From Rhodobacteraceae bacterium EL129 (GTDB taxonomy: Bacteria > Pseudomonadota > Alphaproteobacteria > Rhodobacterales > Rhodobacteraceae): a stretch of 64,000 bases of DNA. This document shows positions 26,582-36,126 of the stretch, piece by piece. Every line of letters starts with the position of its first letter. Position 1 is the stretch's first letter. The notes beneath the pieces were generated by a model that was not told the DNA's origin, ran no database searches, and saw nothing but the letters and a program-made list of their open reading frames with translations. The position numbers and the translations under genes were made by a program. The stretch is from the NCBI GenBank assembly GCA_900313005.1, contig ONZJ01000002.1:603001-667000 (forward strand). Reading direction: 5' to 3'.

Positions 26582-27514
26582 ATGAAACTCCCTCCACTGA
26601 ATGCCCTCAGAGCGTTTGAAGCGGCCGCCCGTCACAACGGGTTTGTCGGTGCTTCGGAAGAGTTGAACGTCACCCGTGGTGCGATCAGCCGACACGTGAA
26701 ACTGCTGGAGGATCATCTGGGAACTCAGCTCTTTCGCCGCCATCCAAAGGGCGTGGACCTGACCGATTCTGGGCGGCAACTTTTGCCTGTGGTCTCTGAG
26801 GCGTTTGGCCAAATTGCGCAGGTTTCGGATCGGTTGTCCTCATCCTCGTCGGATTTGCGGATCATCTGCCCGCCTGCCACGTCGATCCGTTGGCTGATCC
26901 CGCGTCTGGATGATTTTCGCCAAAAGCACCCTGACATCCGGGTGCGACTGACAACGGATTTTTATGGTGAGATTGGGCTTGATAGCGCTGAGTTTGATGT
27001 CGGATTTTCCGTCATGGATTATCATCCAAGCCGCAAGGGGATGAAACTGGCGCCGCTTTTTCCGGTCTTGCTGACGCCAATCTGTGCCCCGGGATATCTA
27101 GAGCAGGTTGGCACATTGACCAGGCCAGATGATCTGGCGCGGGTGACCCTATTGCACGAAACTCCAAAGCGTGCTGACTGGAGCGATTGGTTCCAAGCCT
27201 TCGGTGGCGAAGGCGTATCAGCCAGAGATGGCGACGATTTCCCCAATCTGGACATGGCGGTCAAAGCTGCGCTGATGGGTGCGGGCGTCGCCATGGGTGA
27301 CGCAGTGCTGTGCCATGACGAACTGGCAAGCGGGGCATTGGTGCGGGTGTTTCCGGAGTTGGTTTGCCCTTCCGCCTATGGGGACATTTGCCTGATCGGG
27401 TCAGAAGACCGCTGGGACGATCCCAAAACGCGTGCGTTCCGCGACTGGGCGGTCGGGATGGCGGGCATTGACCGCGAAAGATGTCAGGCCGAGGCGGTTG
27501 TAAATCGAAGTTAA
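26582..27514 (+). CDS. LysR family transcriptional regulator, GcvA-like
   Basis: A 310-aa regulator. The N-terminal winged helix-turn-helix (LNALRAFEAAARHNGFVGASEELNVTRGAISRHVKLLE) matches the GcvA subgroup, and the rest is a LysR effector domain. It is divergent from a 76-aa DUF1127-like gene with a 111-bp gap, the standard LysR arrangement, and its stop lies 7 bp from the convergent apt gene. Its effector and targets are unknown. Confidence 0.88.
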   Translation: MKLPPLNALRAFEAAARHNGFVGASEELNVTRGAISRHVKLLEDHLGTQLFRRHPKGVDLTDSGRQLLPVVSEAFGQIAQVSDRLSSSSSDLRIICPPATSIRWLIPRLDDFRQKHPDIRVRLTTDFYGEIGLDSAEFDVGFSVMDYHPSRKGMKLAPLFPVLLTPICAPGYLEQVGTLTRPDDLARVTLLHETPKRADWSDWFQAFGGEGVSARDGDDFPNLDMAVKAALMGAGVAMGDAVLCHDELASGALVRVFPELVCPSAYGDICLIGSEDRWDDPKTRAFRDWAVGMAGIDRERCQAEAVVNRS

Positions 27515-27520
27515 TGGCGG

Positions 27521-28060
27521 CTACAGCCCTTCAAACTCGCACAGTGTATGCACGTCCATGCCCATCGCCTCGATCCGTTTGCGGCCGCCCAACTCGGGCA
27601 GGTCCACGACAAAGGCGCAGCTGAGGATATTGCCGCCCAATCGTTCGATCAACTTGATCCCGGCCTCGGCCGTACCACCCGTTGCCAGAAGATCATCGAC
27701 CAGCAGGATGGTCTCTCCGGGGACGATGGCGTCATCATGGATCTCGACCACGGCCTCGCCATACTCCAGCTGATATTCCTCCGAGATCACTGCACCGGGC
27801 AGTTTGCCTTTCTTGCGAATGGGTACAAACCCCACGCTCAGCTGATGCGCAATGGCGCCGCCCAGAATGAACCCACGCGCCTCAAGCCCCACGACCTTGT
27901 CGATGGGTTGGCCCGCATAGGGGTGCAGCAACTGGTCAATCGCCATGCGAAATCCACGTGGATCGGCGAACAATGTAGTGACGTCCCGGAACAGGATACC
28001 TTCGTGCGGGAAGTCCACGATGGTGCGGATGTAATCCTTGACGGTTTTGGTTCTGGGCAT
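27521..28060 (-). CDS. apt: Adenine phosphoribosyltransferase
   Basis: A 179-aa cytoplasmic enzyme that makes AMP from adenine and PRPP. The PRPP-binding motif is [17 protein letters not shown] (about residues 120-136), and [15 protein letters not shown] is the usual adenine-site region. Its length is normal for the family. It sits beside a LysE exporter and 5'-methylthioadenosine phosphorylase on the same strand; MtaP releases adenine, so Apt can salvage it. The gap to the LysE gene is 16 nt. Confidence 0.96.
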   Translation of the reverse strand: MPRTKTVKDYIRTIVDFPHEGILFRDVTTLFADPRGFRMAIDQLLHPYAGQPIDKVVGLEARGFILGGAIAHQLSVGFVPIRKKGKLPGAVISEEYQLEYGEAVVEIHDDAIVPGETILLVDDLLATGGTAEAGIKLIERLGGNILSCAFVVDLPELGGRKRIEAMGMDVHTLCEFEGL

Positions 28061-28076
28061 GGGGGGGCTCCGGTTT

Positions 28077-28703
28077 TTACGTGCTGCGGCGCATCGCGGC
28101 GGTCAATACGCCCATGGCGATCAGGGCCAGGCCACCGCTGCGGGTCAGCCAGGTGATAACAGCGGGTTTGCGAATGGTCTGGCGCAGCCGATCCGCGGCC
28201 AGGGCGTAGGCCAGAGCATTCAGGGCGGCCAAGCCTACGAAGGTTGCGATCAAAATAGCGAACTGCGGCAGAAGGGGCTGTTCTGTTTGTACAAACTGCG
28301 GCACGAAGGCGACGAAGAACGCGATGGATTTAGGGTTGAGAGCCGTCACCGTCGCCGTGTGCCAAAACACATGGCGGGCCGTGCTGTCGGGTTGGGTCTG
28401 CGCCTCAAGCCCCTCAGAGGCCGGGGCCCGTAATAGCTTGACGCCGAGCCAAACAAGGTAGGCCGCGCCAATCCATTTCAACACGGTGAACAACGTGGCT
28501 GAAGTCAGCACCAAGGCGCCAAGCCCTGCCAGCGAGGCCGTCATGGCCATGAAATCCCCCAAAGCCACACCGGTGGCCGAGGCGACAGCCACACGTTTGC
28601 CCTGACTAAGCGCATAGCTGAGCACCAGCAGTACGGTGGGGCCGGGGATCAGCAGAAGGGCAGTGGTGGCGGCCACAAAGGTAAGCCAGAGGTCGAGGGA
28701 CAT
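28077..28703 (-). CDS. LysE/RhtB family amino-acid exporter
   Basis: A 208-aa inner-membrane protein with five to six hydrophobic helices and the LysE signature near the N-terminus ([25 protein letters not shown]). Family members export amino acids or homoserine lactones. It lies between mtaP and apt on the same strand and may be cotranscribed with apt. Its substrate cannot be inferred; the setting in methionine/adenine salvage does not prove a link. Confidence 0.88.
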   Translation of the reverse strand: MSLDLWLTFVAATTALLLIPGPTVLLVLSYALSQGKRVAVASATGVALGDFMAMTASLAGLGALVLTSATLFTVLKWIGAAYLVWLGVKLLRAPASEGLEAQTQPDSTARHVFWHTATVTALNPKSIAFFVAFVPQFVQTEQPLLPQFAILIATFVGLAALNALAYALAADRLRQTIRKPAVITWLTRSGGLALIAMGVLTAAMRRST

Positions 28704-28773
28704 GATGTGAAGCCTTTGATGAGAATGGTGAAACTCTTAACGGGTTGGACTGGGGCGTCAATCCCAGAGGTCG

Positions 28774-29646
28774 CTAGAGCACCCGCCCGGCCACCGCATC
28801 CAGCTTGGCCATCAGCGCGGGGTCGCGGGCTTCGGGGGCGGTCAAAAGGGCATAGTCCAGCGCGCGGTCACATCCGTGTGGGCAGGGCGCGCGATCCGGA
28901 CCCAACAGGCCGGGCAGGCGGGCCACCATGTTGCGCGCTTTGTCTGCGTTGCCGGTCAGGGTTTCGATGATGGCTGTGATGTCCACAGCGCCGTGGTCCG
29001 GGTGCCAGCTGTCGTAGTCGGTGATCATCGCAACTGAGGCGTAGCACAGCTCGGCTTCACGGGCGAGTTTGGCCTCGGGCATGTTGGTCATGCCGATCAC
29101 GTCGCAGCCCCAGACCTCGCGGTAGAGTTTGGATTCAGCCAGCGTGGAAAACTGAGGGCCTTCCATTGCCAGATAGGTGCCGCCCTGGTGCACAGTGATG
29201 CCCGTGTCGCGCGCGGCGATTTCGCAAGCGGCGGACAGGCATGGGCAGGTGGGGTGTGCGACGCTGACATGCCCCACGCAGCCCGTTCCGAAAAAAGATT
29301 TTTTGCGCGCAAACGTGCGGTCAATGAATTGATCGACAACGACAAAATCACCGGGAGCCATGTCCTCGCGGAACGACCCGCAGGCGGACACGCTGATCAC
29401 GTCTGTCACACCAAGCCGCTTGAGCGCGTCAATGTTGGCACGGTACGGCACGGTGGTGGGCGAATGCAGGTGGCCGCGCCCATGCCGGGGCAAAAAAGCC
29501 ATCGCAACGCCGTCCAGCGTACCCGTCAGGATCTGATCTGAGGGCGCGCCCCAAGGGCTGTCGACATCACGCCATTCAGCCCCCTCCAGCCCGTCAATCT
29601 GATAGAGCCCCGAACCGCCGATTACTCCGATCATGGTCTTGGTCAT
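28774..29646 (-). CDS. mtaP: S-methyl-5'-thioadenosine phosphorylase
   Basis: A 290-aa enzyme that splits methylthioadenosine into adenine and methylthioribose-1-phosphate. The ATG at 29646 has GAGG 7 nt upstream; in-frame upstream ATGs add a non-conserved leader. Family motifs are GVIGGSGLY, PRHGRGHLHSP, YLAMEGPQFST, GMTNMPEAKLARE and ITDYDSW. Methylthioadenosine is a by-product of polyamine synthesis. apt, 713 bp downstream on the same strand, can use the adenine released. Confidence 0.94.
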   Translation of the reverse strand: MTKTMIGVIGGSGLYQIDGLEGAEWRDVDSPWGAPSDQILTGTLDGVAMAFLPRHGRGHLHSPTTVPYRANIDALKRLGVTDVISVSACGSFREDMAPGDFVVVDQFIDRTFARKKSFFGTGCVGHVSVAHPTCPCLSAACEIAARDTGITVHQGGTYLAMEGPQFSTLAESKLYREVWGCDVIGMTNMPEAKLAREAELCYASVAMITDYDSWHPDHGAVDITAIIETLTGNADKARNMVARLPGLLGPDRAPCPHGCDRALDYALLTAPEARDPALMAKLDAVAGRVL

Positions 29647-29790
29647 GTCTGCCCTCATTCTGTGGTGCCACAGGTTTAGGAAACTTAGGCTGCAATGGGA
29701 ATGAAAGAATATCCGCAAGCCCCCCGACAAGGTGGGATTGACGGGCCCGGACGATCGTCACAGGATTGCGGAAAACCCGGGGGTGCTGCT

Positions 29791-30744
29791 GTGTGGATCA
29801 AATGTTGGAACTGGATGGCCATCGTGGCGGCGTCCTTCACTTTTGCGCCACAAACGGCCGTGTCACAAGACACAGCGCTGAGGCTGATTGCCCTTGGTGA
29901 TATGCCCTATGGCCCGCCCGAAGAGGCCTATCCGCCCTACAGAGCCTTGATTGAAAAGATAAACACCCGAGACGCTGATCTGGTTCTGCATGTCGGTGAC
30001 ACCAAAAGCGGCGGGGCCTGTTCTGACGCGATCCTGAACGATCAGCTGGAGCATATGAACCGCTTTACGGCACCTGTCCTATATACTCCTGGCGATAATG
30101 AATGGACCGATTGCCACCGCTATGACGGTGACTGGAGCGATCCGCTGAACCGGTTGGCGTATATCCGCAGTACTTATTTTGCCGACCCTGGCCGCTCCCT
30201 TGGGCAGCGCCAACTGGATGTCACGCATCAAGGCGCGCAAGGCTATCCTGAAAACGCCCGTCTCAAGCTGGGTAACATCGGCCTTCTCACCGCACATATC
30301 GTGGGGTCCAACAACAATTTTGAGGTGCGTGAGATCTCGGCGGTCGAGGAGTTCTTTGCCCGCAGTGCCGCCTCGACCCAATGGCTGCAGGATAGCTTTG
30401 TGGCGTTTGAGGATGCCGATATCATCGTAGTGGTGATCCACGCGGATATGTTCGAGTTTGATTTCAACATGTTCGAGCGCGAGCTTTGGCTGCGTCATTC
30501 CGGGTTCAAGCCGTTTGGCACCGCTTTGAAACAGGCCGCAACCGAATTTGAGAAACCTGTCTTGCTGGTTTTTGGAGACAGCCATTGGCACCGGGTGTTT
30601 CAGCCCTTTCCCAAGACAGCTGCCAATGTGACCGCAGTGGAGGTTTACGGCAACCGCGATGTGCATGCGGTTGAGATTGTGATTGACCCGGCGGCAGATC
30701 AGCCCTTCACCATCACGACTGTGCGCAATCCGCTTCAGAACTAG
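29791..30744 (+). CDS. Secreted calcineurin-like metallophosphoesterase-type protein
   Basis: About 317 aa. I favour the GTG at 29791 (GGGGG 7-8 nt upstream), which gives a signal peptide ending AVSQD; an ATG at 29815 is the alternative. Metallophosphoesterase motifs appear in order: ALGDMPYG, LHVGDTKSG, YTPGDNEWTDC and, late in the protein, FGDSHWHR. These match the GDxHG, GDxxD, GDN and H-loop metal sites, but with changes, so activity is uncertain. Exported location is inferred from the leader. It is divergent from mtaP. Substrate unknown. Confidence 0.75.
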   Translation: MWIKCWNWMAIVAASFTFAPQTAVSQDTALRLIALGDMPYGPPEEAYPPYRALIEKINTRDADLVLHVGDTKSGGACSDAILNDQLEHMNRFTAPVLYTPGDNEWTDCHRYDGDWSDPLNRLAYIRSTYFADPGRSLGQRQLDVTHQGAQGYPENARLKLGNIGLLTAHIVGSNNNFEVREISAVEEFFARSAASTQWLQDSFVAFEDADIIVVVIHADMFEFDFNMFERELWLRHSGFKPFGTALKQAATEFEKPVLLVFGDSHWHRVFQPFPKTAANVTAVEVYGNRDVHAVEIVIDPAADQPFTITTVRNPLQN

Positions 30745-30837
30745 TGCCAGTGCTGCCCTTCCCATTGTCATCACCTGCGCCGCAGGGTAGAGGGGCGCTC
30801 TAATACGAGCAGTGATCACCAAAAACGAGGCACCTTA

Positions 30838-32475
30838 ATGAAAACGGCACTTTTGCGCCGCTATGCGCGCAGGCTTGGTACAGCCGATCTAGGGTTGACC
30901 ACAGACGAGGGCTTTAGCGTTTCGCGGTTTCGGATCGAGTTGCTTGCCGGCCTGACAGTGGCGCTCGCTTTGGTGCCCGAGGCTGTGGCCTTTGCCTTTG
31001 TGGCGGGGGTGAATCCGCTGGTTGGGCTTTATGCCGCGTTCATCGTTGGGCTGGTCACAGCCGTGATTGGGGGGCGGCCTGGGATGATTTCAGGTGCTAC
31101 AGGTGCTTTGGCGGTGGTCATGGTGTCCCTGGTGGCGCAACACGGTGTGGAGTATCTGTTTGCCACCGTTGTGCTGATGGGGCTTTTGCAGGTTTTTGCG
31201 GGCATCATGCATTGGGGCAAGTTCATTCGGCTGGTGCCTCATCCGGTGATGCTGGGCTTTGTAAACGGTCTGGCGATCGTGATTTTCATGGCGCAATTGG
31301 GCCAATTCAAAGTGCCCGGATCCATGGTTAACACAGGCCACGGGATGAGCGGCGGCACCTGGCTGCCCTGGCCCGAATTGACGCTGATGCTGGGCTTGGT
31401 TGCGCTGACCATGGCGGTGATCTGGGTGATGCCCAAAATCACCCGCGTGATCCCGGCACCTTTGGCGGGTATTGGGATCGTGGCCGGGCTGGTCATCGCC
31501 ATGGGGCTTGAGGTGCCACGTGTGGGTGATCTGGCCTCTATCCAGGGCGGCCTGCCACCGTTTCACATCCCGATGGTACCGCTGACGTTTGAGACGCTTG
31601 AGATCATCCTGCCTTACGCTGTGATCTTGGCTGCCATTGGTCTTATCGAAAGCCTGCTCACCTTGAACCTGGTTGGTGAAATCACCGGAAAACGCGGTGG
31701 CGCCAGCCAGGAATGTATCGCGCAGGGTTCATCCAACCTGATCACCGGGTTCTTTGGTGGCATGGGGGGATGTGCCATGATCGGTCAGTCGATGATCAAT
31801 GTGAAATCCGGCGCACGCACACGGATCGCGGGGATTGCCGCTGCATTGTTTCTGCTCAGCTTTATCCTTTTTGCTGGGCCTTTGATTGAACAGATCCCGC
31901 TGGCCTCACTGGTCGGTGTTATGTTCATGGTGGTGATCGGCACCTTTGCATGGAACTCGTTGACACTAGTGGGCAAAGTGCCTTTGACGGATGCGCTTGT
32001 GATCGTGCTGGTGACGGCCGTGACGGTGAAATACGACCTTGCGATTGCGGTGGTGGTCGGCGTGATCGTCTCGGCATTGGCCTATGCGTGGAACAATGCC
32101 ACGCGCATTCACGCAGTGACACGAGAGTCGAACACCGAACAGGGCGCAAAGGTCTACGAGATCGAAGGCCCGCTGTTCTTTGGCTCCGCCGCCGGGTTTG
32201 ACGAGATTTTTGATGTGAAACGTGACCCCGATACAGTGATCGTGGATTTTGCTAACAGCCGCGTGGTGGATCAGTCTGCTTTACAAGCCATCGAAAGCAT
32301 GGCCCTGAAATACGAGGCCGCAGGCAAGCGCCTGATGCTGCGTCACCTGAGCCGCGATTGTCATCGTTTGCTGTCCAAAGCCGGACACCTGGTGGTCGAT
32401 AGCGATGATGATCCCGATTACGAAATAGCGGTCGATTACGATGTGAAAACCGGGATATTGGGCGCAGGGCACTAA
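30838..32475 (+). CDS. SulP family inorganic anion transporter with STAS domain
   Basis: A 545-aa transporter. The first 420 residues hold about 10-12 membrane helices with SulP motifs (LTVALALVPEAVAFAFVAG, GLYAAFIVGL, FGGMGGCAMIGQSMIN). The last 110 residues are a cytoplasmic STAS domain (FFGSAAGFDEIF, VIVDFANSRVVDQSALQAIE). Family members move sulfate, bicarbonate, molybdate or dicarboxylates, usually with sodium or protons. No cys or carbon-concentrating genes are beside it, so the anion is not settled. Confidence 0.92.
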   Translation: MKTALLRRYARRLGTADLGLTTDEGFSVSRFRIELLAGLTVALALVPEAVAFAFVAGVNPLVGLYAAFIVGLVTAVIGGRPGMISGATGALAVVMVSLVAQHGVEYLFATVVLMGLLQVFAGIMHWGKFIRLVPHPVMLGFVNGLAIVIFMAQLGQFKVPGSMVNTGHGMSGGTWLPWPELTLMLGLVALTMAVIWVMPKITRVIPAPLAGIGIVAGLVIAMGLEVPRVGDLASIQGGLPPFHIPMVPLTFETLEIILPYAVILAAIGLIESLLTLNLVGEITGKRGGASQECIAQGSSNLITGFFGGMGGCAMIGQSMINVKSGARTRIAGIAAALFLLSFILFAGPLIEQIPLASLVGVMFMVVIGTFAWNSLTLVGKVPLTDALVIVLVTAVTVKYDLAIAVVVGVIVSALAYAWNNATRIHAVTRESNTEQGAKVYEIEGPLFFGSAAGFDEIFDVKRDPDTVIVDFANSRVVDQSALQAIESMALKYEAAGKRLMLRHLSRDCHRLLSKAGHLVVDSDDDPDYEIAVDYDVKTGILGAGH

Positions 32476-32546
32476 ATGCTGGGATGGGCCCGTCGGAGCG
32501 GTCGTTCGCTTTGACCCTGGCCTGCGCGCTGATATAGAATCAGCGT

Positions 32547-33428
32547 ATGAAACCTACCTATCTTCTCCCGCTTTTGATCTCCCCTTGTGTGGCCCTCGCC
32601 GATCCGGCCCTGTTTTGCGCAGGCACCTATGATGTTGTCTCGGGCAATGTGACGGGCACGGCTCAAGGCTCGCGGATTGAATTGATCCGTACAACAAACG
32701 ACGGCCCTGCTACTTTGCGGTACGATGGGTGCGACACGGCCCAGATGACAATTCAGGGGCGGGCGATGACGCTGACCCGCCCGGCTGAAGGTGCGGATTG
32801 GCGCGCGCAGACACCCGGAGGCGGGGGGACGCTTTATTTTCGGTTTCACGTCGGACAGCCCACCCAGATGGCCGCACGGATGTCGACAACCGATGGCACG
32901 CTGACCGTGAAACGCGGTTCGCATTTGACCTTGCTGAATGCAGATGACACCCAGCCGCTTGAGTGTTTTGAGGCCCTAGACCCAACTGTGGTGCCTCAGG
33001 ACGGATCTGCAATTGGGTTTGCACAGGGCTTGGGCAAAACACCGCACCCGGACCACAAAACAAACGACTATTTCAAGACAGAAGTAACCGACCCGGGCGA
33101 TGCGGCCGCCGGTGTGCCACCGTCCTTTGTGGTGCGCTATCCGCTCAGCCTGTCGATGGAGATGCTGCCGCGAGTTGCGGATGCGGATACGTTCCAGGCG
33201 GTTTGCGGTGGTCGCAAGCTTGAGCCTGTGCGCAAGATCCTGTCGATCAAAGTCTATCCGGTTGATCCCGGCTACACGGCCTTTGCGCGTATCGTAGACG
33301 TGGAAACCAGCAAGATCGAAGCGCAGGCCGAGGGGCAAAGCCCGGCGGACATCGTGGCGGCGATGCAGGCGGCCTATGGCGCGCTGGGCAGACCAGTGGG
33401 CGATATGGGGGATGTCTGGGCGGATTAG
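32547..33428 (+). CDS. Hypothetical exported protein
   Basis: A 293-aa protein with a Sec signal peptide (MKPTYLLPLLISPCVALA, cleavage before DPALF). The mature part has several cysteines and an even mix of strands and polar residues, with a long tail (KIEAQAEGQSPADIVAAM). I do not recognise a family. It follows the SulP gene by 71 nt on the same strand. It is probably periplasmic. Confidence 0.6.
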   Translation: MKPTYLLPLLISPCVALADPALFCAGTYDVVSGNVTGTAQGSRIELIRTTNDGPATLRYDGCDTAQMTIQGRAMTLTRPAEGADWRAQTPGGGGTLYFRFHVGQPTQMAARMSTTDGTLTVKRGSHLTLLNADDTQPLECFEALDPTVVPQDGSAIGFAQGLGKTPHPDHKTNDYFKTEVTDPGDAAAGVPPSFVVRYPLSLSMEMLPRVADADTFQAVCGGRKLEPVRKILSIKVYPVDPGYTAFARIVDVETSKIEAQAEGQSPADIVAAMQAAYGALGRPVGDMGDVWAD

Positions 33429-33463
33429 CGTGCGTCGCGCGATACCCGAAACGTTTCAGAGGC

Positions 33464-34105
33464 TTACTCTGCGACCTGTTGTAATGTCTTGATGTCTCCG
33501 GCAACAATCGCGGGCAATGCCCGAGAGATCAAAGATGTTGGCCAATCCCACCATGCCAGATCCAGAAGAGCGTCAATCGCATTGGTATCGAACCGCTGTC
33601 CTGTCTGAGAGCCGGGATTGCCTGTGACGATGCTGTAAGGCGCAATCGTTCCGCGTACGACAGCACTTGCGCCGATGATTGCCCCGTGGCCGATCTGAGC
33701 GCCCGGCAGCACCATAGCGCCGTGCCCCAGCCACACATCATGACCAATGAGAGTGTCACGCGTGTCTGGTTGAAAACCGGCGCGTGCCTTTTCGTCAAAC
33801 ACCTGGAAGGGGTAGCAGCTCAGCCCGCTTTGGGCATGATTGGCCGAGCTTGTGATGAACCGCACCCCGTGGGCGATTTGGCAAAACCGACCGATCCTCA
33901 GTTTTTCCTGCGAAAAGGGAAAGAGATAGGGGGCCAGATGAGTGGCCCAATCCAGCGGGGGCTCAAAATCAGAGGCATAGGTGAAGTCACCGACCTCAAA
34001 CTGTGGATGGTCAATCGCATTGCGCAAAAAGACGGTGCCTTCGTGCTCTGATCCATCTGGCAGGCGGATGGGAAACAGGCAATTCGGGTCGGGGAAGACG
34101 GTCAT
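33464..34105 (-). CDS. Hexapeptide-repeat acyltransferase, xenobiotic (CatB-like) type
   Basis: A 213-aa protein. AAGGAGG 6 nt upstream fixes the start at 34105; upstream in-frame codons are not conserved-looking. The middle has left-handed beta-helix repeats (IGHDVWLGHGAMVLPGAQIGHGAIIGASAVV) and the catalytic-type His in FITSSANHAQ. The final region SIVTGNPGS is typical of the CatB/Vat xenobiotic acetyltransferases, which acetylate small molecules with acetyl-CoA. Its substrate is unknown, and antibiotic resistance should not be assumed. Confidence 0.82.
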   Translation of the reverse strand: MTVFPDPNCLFPIRLPDGSEHEGTVFLRNAIDHPQFEVGDFTYASDFEPPLDWATHLAPYLFPFSQEKLRIGRFCQIAHGVRFITSSANHAQSGLSCYPFQVFDEKARAGFQPDTRDTLIGHDVWLGHGAMVLPGAQIGHGAIIGASAVVRGTIAPYSIVTGNPGSQTGQRFDTNAIDALLDLAWWDWPTSLISRALPAIVAGDIKTLQQVAE

Positions 34106-34238
34106 GAGGAACCTCCTTGAAGCGGGGTTTGTTTCAACCATCCGGGCGGGACGAGCAAAGATCGTCGCGCACCAGCGGTCACAAGCGATCTTCCGGCAGG
34201 CATTCAACGCAGGTCTGTTGGCTGACGTCCGTGGGTCT

Positions 34239-34889
34239 TCAGATATTGCGGATCACCCGGCATTTGCGCAAGCCAAAGCGTCGGGTTAGCTTGGCGGCCT
34301 TGAGCGCCTGCACCAGCGGATCGCTTAGGAAAAAGGCGCTTCTGACCTTCGGATCAATCCATAGGTCTGGGCCATCCAGCGCGATCTTTGTAACCGCCAT
34401 ATCCCCGTCATTATGCATAATGGGTTGTAACCAAACGAGCGGGTTATCCGGGCCCGGCTGGAAATAGTCGGGTATACGTGCCTTGGGCGAATACTCCGGC
34501 ACGAAGGCCTGTTTGGTGTTGCCGAAATTCAGACAGAAATACTCGCCTTCCACCGGCGTGGTGCGATCATGCTGGAACAGCTTTGTCGGATAGAGGCCCC
34601 CGTCGCCCAGATCAAACTGGCGCAGCACGTCAGCGCAGGCGGCGGAGACGGTCCAGAAGCCACCGGCCATAAAGATGTCTGGTTTTTTCTTTTCTTTCTT
34701 GTCCGGATATTTGGCGTACATTTCGGTTGGGAAGCGCTGCTTTGGGAAAGATACACCCTTTTCACTGCCTCGCATCGCTTCCAAGGCCTGTTCCTTGTCG
34801 ATTTCATATGCATCGGTTTGAAAACCCTTAATTAACGTAGAATCCGCCATCGCGCGGCTGATCCAGACGGTATCGTTGGTTTTGCTCAT
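34239..34889 (-). CDS. Imm11-like protein of unknown function
   Basis: A 216-aa soluble protein. The C-terminal region (LWIDPKVRSAFFLSDPLVQALKAAKLTRRFG) resembles the DUF1629/Imm11 family of proposed polymorphic-toxin immunity proteins, and PDIFMAGGFWTVSAACADVL precedes it. I see no toxin gene next to it. It lies 30 nt downstream of the flavin reductase gene on the same strand. The family call is weak; it could be an unrelated conserved hypothetical. Confidence 0.5.
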   Translation of the reverse strand: MSKTNDTVWISRAMADSTLIKGFQTDAYEIDKEQALEAMRGSEKGVSFPKQRFPTEMYAKYPDKKEKKKPDIFMAGGFWTVSAACADVLRQFDLGDGGLYPTKLFQHDRTTPVEGEYFCLNFGNTKQAFVPEYSPKARIPDYFQPGPDNPLVWLQPIMHNDGDMAVTKIALDGPDLWIDPKVRSAFFLSDPLVQALKAAKLTRRFGLRKCRVIRNI

Positions 34890-34919
34890 GGCCGGGTCCT
34901 CATGACGGTTTGGCTGGTC

Positions 34920-35525
34920 TCATTCCCCGGGGCGGGACAGGCTGAACACCTCGCGCACGACTGAATAATCCTTATACCCCAACCGGGCCAGTGGATTAAA
35001 CCGGGTCACGTCAAACAGGCCATCTACCAGATAGTCCTCCCGCATATGCACGCCGATCACCTCGCCAAACGCCACGATATTGGCGGCGCCGGGCAGTTGC
35101 ACCAGCTGGGTGAGTTTGCATTCTAGCGCGGCCGGGGCTTCGGCCACCCGGGCGCAGGGGATGGTCTGACACGGGGCTTTGTCAATTCCGGCTTTGGCAA
35201 ACTCATCCACCTCAGCCCCCCACGGGCCCGAGGTGCTGTTCATGGCATCCATCATCGCATGAGCCACGATGTTCACACAAAACACGCTGGTTTCGCGGAT
35301 GTGGGTCATGCTGTCCTTGGTGCCATCGCGGTCGTCCTTGGCCCCGGTCGAGGCGAACATGACTTGCGGCGGCACATAAGCGACAGCGTTGAAGAAGGAA
35401 TAGGGTGCCAGATTGTCCTGACCATCGCTGCCGCGCGTTGAGACCCAGCCGATGGGGCGCGGCGTGACGATGGCGTTGAACGGGTTGTGCGGCAGGCCGT
35501 GGCCGTCTTTGGGTTCGTAGAACAT
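34920..35525 (-). CDS. Flavin reductase family protein (FMN-binding split barrel)
   Basis: A 201-aa protein starting at 35525 (AAAGG 7 nt upstream; an ATG at 35540 is less likely). The fold begins IVTPRPIGWVSTRG and APYSFFNAVAYVPPQVMF, the FMN-binding core of the flavin reductase-like family. Such enzymes reduce FMN for a partner monooxygenase or bind flavin directly. No partner oxygenase is adjacent. Cofactor and role are inferred. Confidence 0.85.
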   Translation of the reverse strand: MFYEPKDGHGLPHNPFNAIVTPRPIGWVSTRGSDGQDNLAPYSFFNAVAYVPPQVMFASTGAKDDRDGTKDSMTHIRETSVFCVNIVAHAMMDAMNSTSGPWGAEVDEFAKAGIDKAPCQTIPCARVAEAPAALECKLTQLVQLPGAANIVAFGEVIGVHMREDYLVDGLFDVTRFNPLARLGYKDYSVVREVFSLSRPGE

Positions 35526-35576
35526 AAGCGCGCCTTTCAAAATGGTTGGTTAAACCCCTAGCGCCGTGCTAGGCGC

Positions 35577-36095
35577 ATGGCCAACAGAAATGCCATTAGG
35601 TGGCCCCAAGTGTTTGAACTCAAGCCTGAAACGTCCGAGGACTGGTGGGAGGTCGAAGCCCTCTATGACCTGTGCTTTGCACCGGGGCGCGAGGCGTTGT
35701 CGTCTTATCGTCTGCGCGATGGCGTGCCTCCGGTTCCGGCGTTATGTCTGGCGGCGCGCGACGAAAGCGGCATCCTGGCAGGCGCCATTCGATTCTGGCC
35801 GGTGCGGATTGGTGCGGTCGCCGCGCTTTTGCTGGGGCCGGTGGCGGTTCACCCGACCTATCAGGGCGAGGGTTTGGGGGGCTATCTGATCCTTGAAAGC
35901 CTGGACCGCGCCGCCGATCAGGGCTGGGACCGGGTGATGCTTGTGGGTGATGCCCCCTATTACAGCCGGTTCGGATTCCAGCGTCTAAGCGGAGTCGCCA
36001 TGCCGCCGCCGACCAACCCCGAGCGGGTTTTGGGGGTCGCACTGACGGAAGGGGCTTGGGATGATCTGCGTGGTCTCGTGGAGCGGGACGCTTGA
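35577..36095 (+). CDS. GNAT family N-acetyltransferase
   Basis: A 172-aa acyl-CoA-dependent acetyltransferase. The acetyl-CoA site is visible as LGPVAVHPTYQGEGLGGYLI, with the YQGEGLG loop, and DAPYYSRFGF follows as in the YhbS-like subgroup. It is divergent from the flavin reductase gene (51 bp gap) and 31 bp upstream of the EcsC-like gene. The acceptor is unknown. Confidence 0.88.
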   Translation: MANRNAIRWPQVFELKPETSEDWWEVEALYDLCFAPGREALSSYRLRDGVPPVPALCLAARDESGILAGAIRFWPVRIGAVAALLLGPVAVHPTYQGEGLGGYLILESLDRAADQGWDRVMLVGDAPYYSRFGFQRLSGVAMPPPTNPERVLGVALTEGAWDDLRGLVERDA

Positions 36096-36126
36096 AAACA
36101 GCGCATTTCGTGCCGATGTAAAAGCC

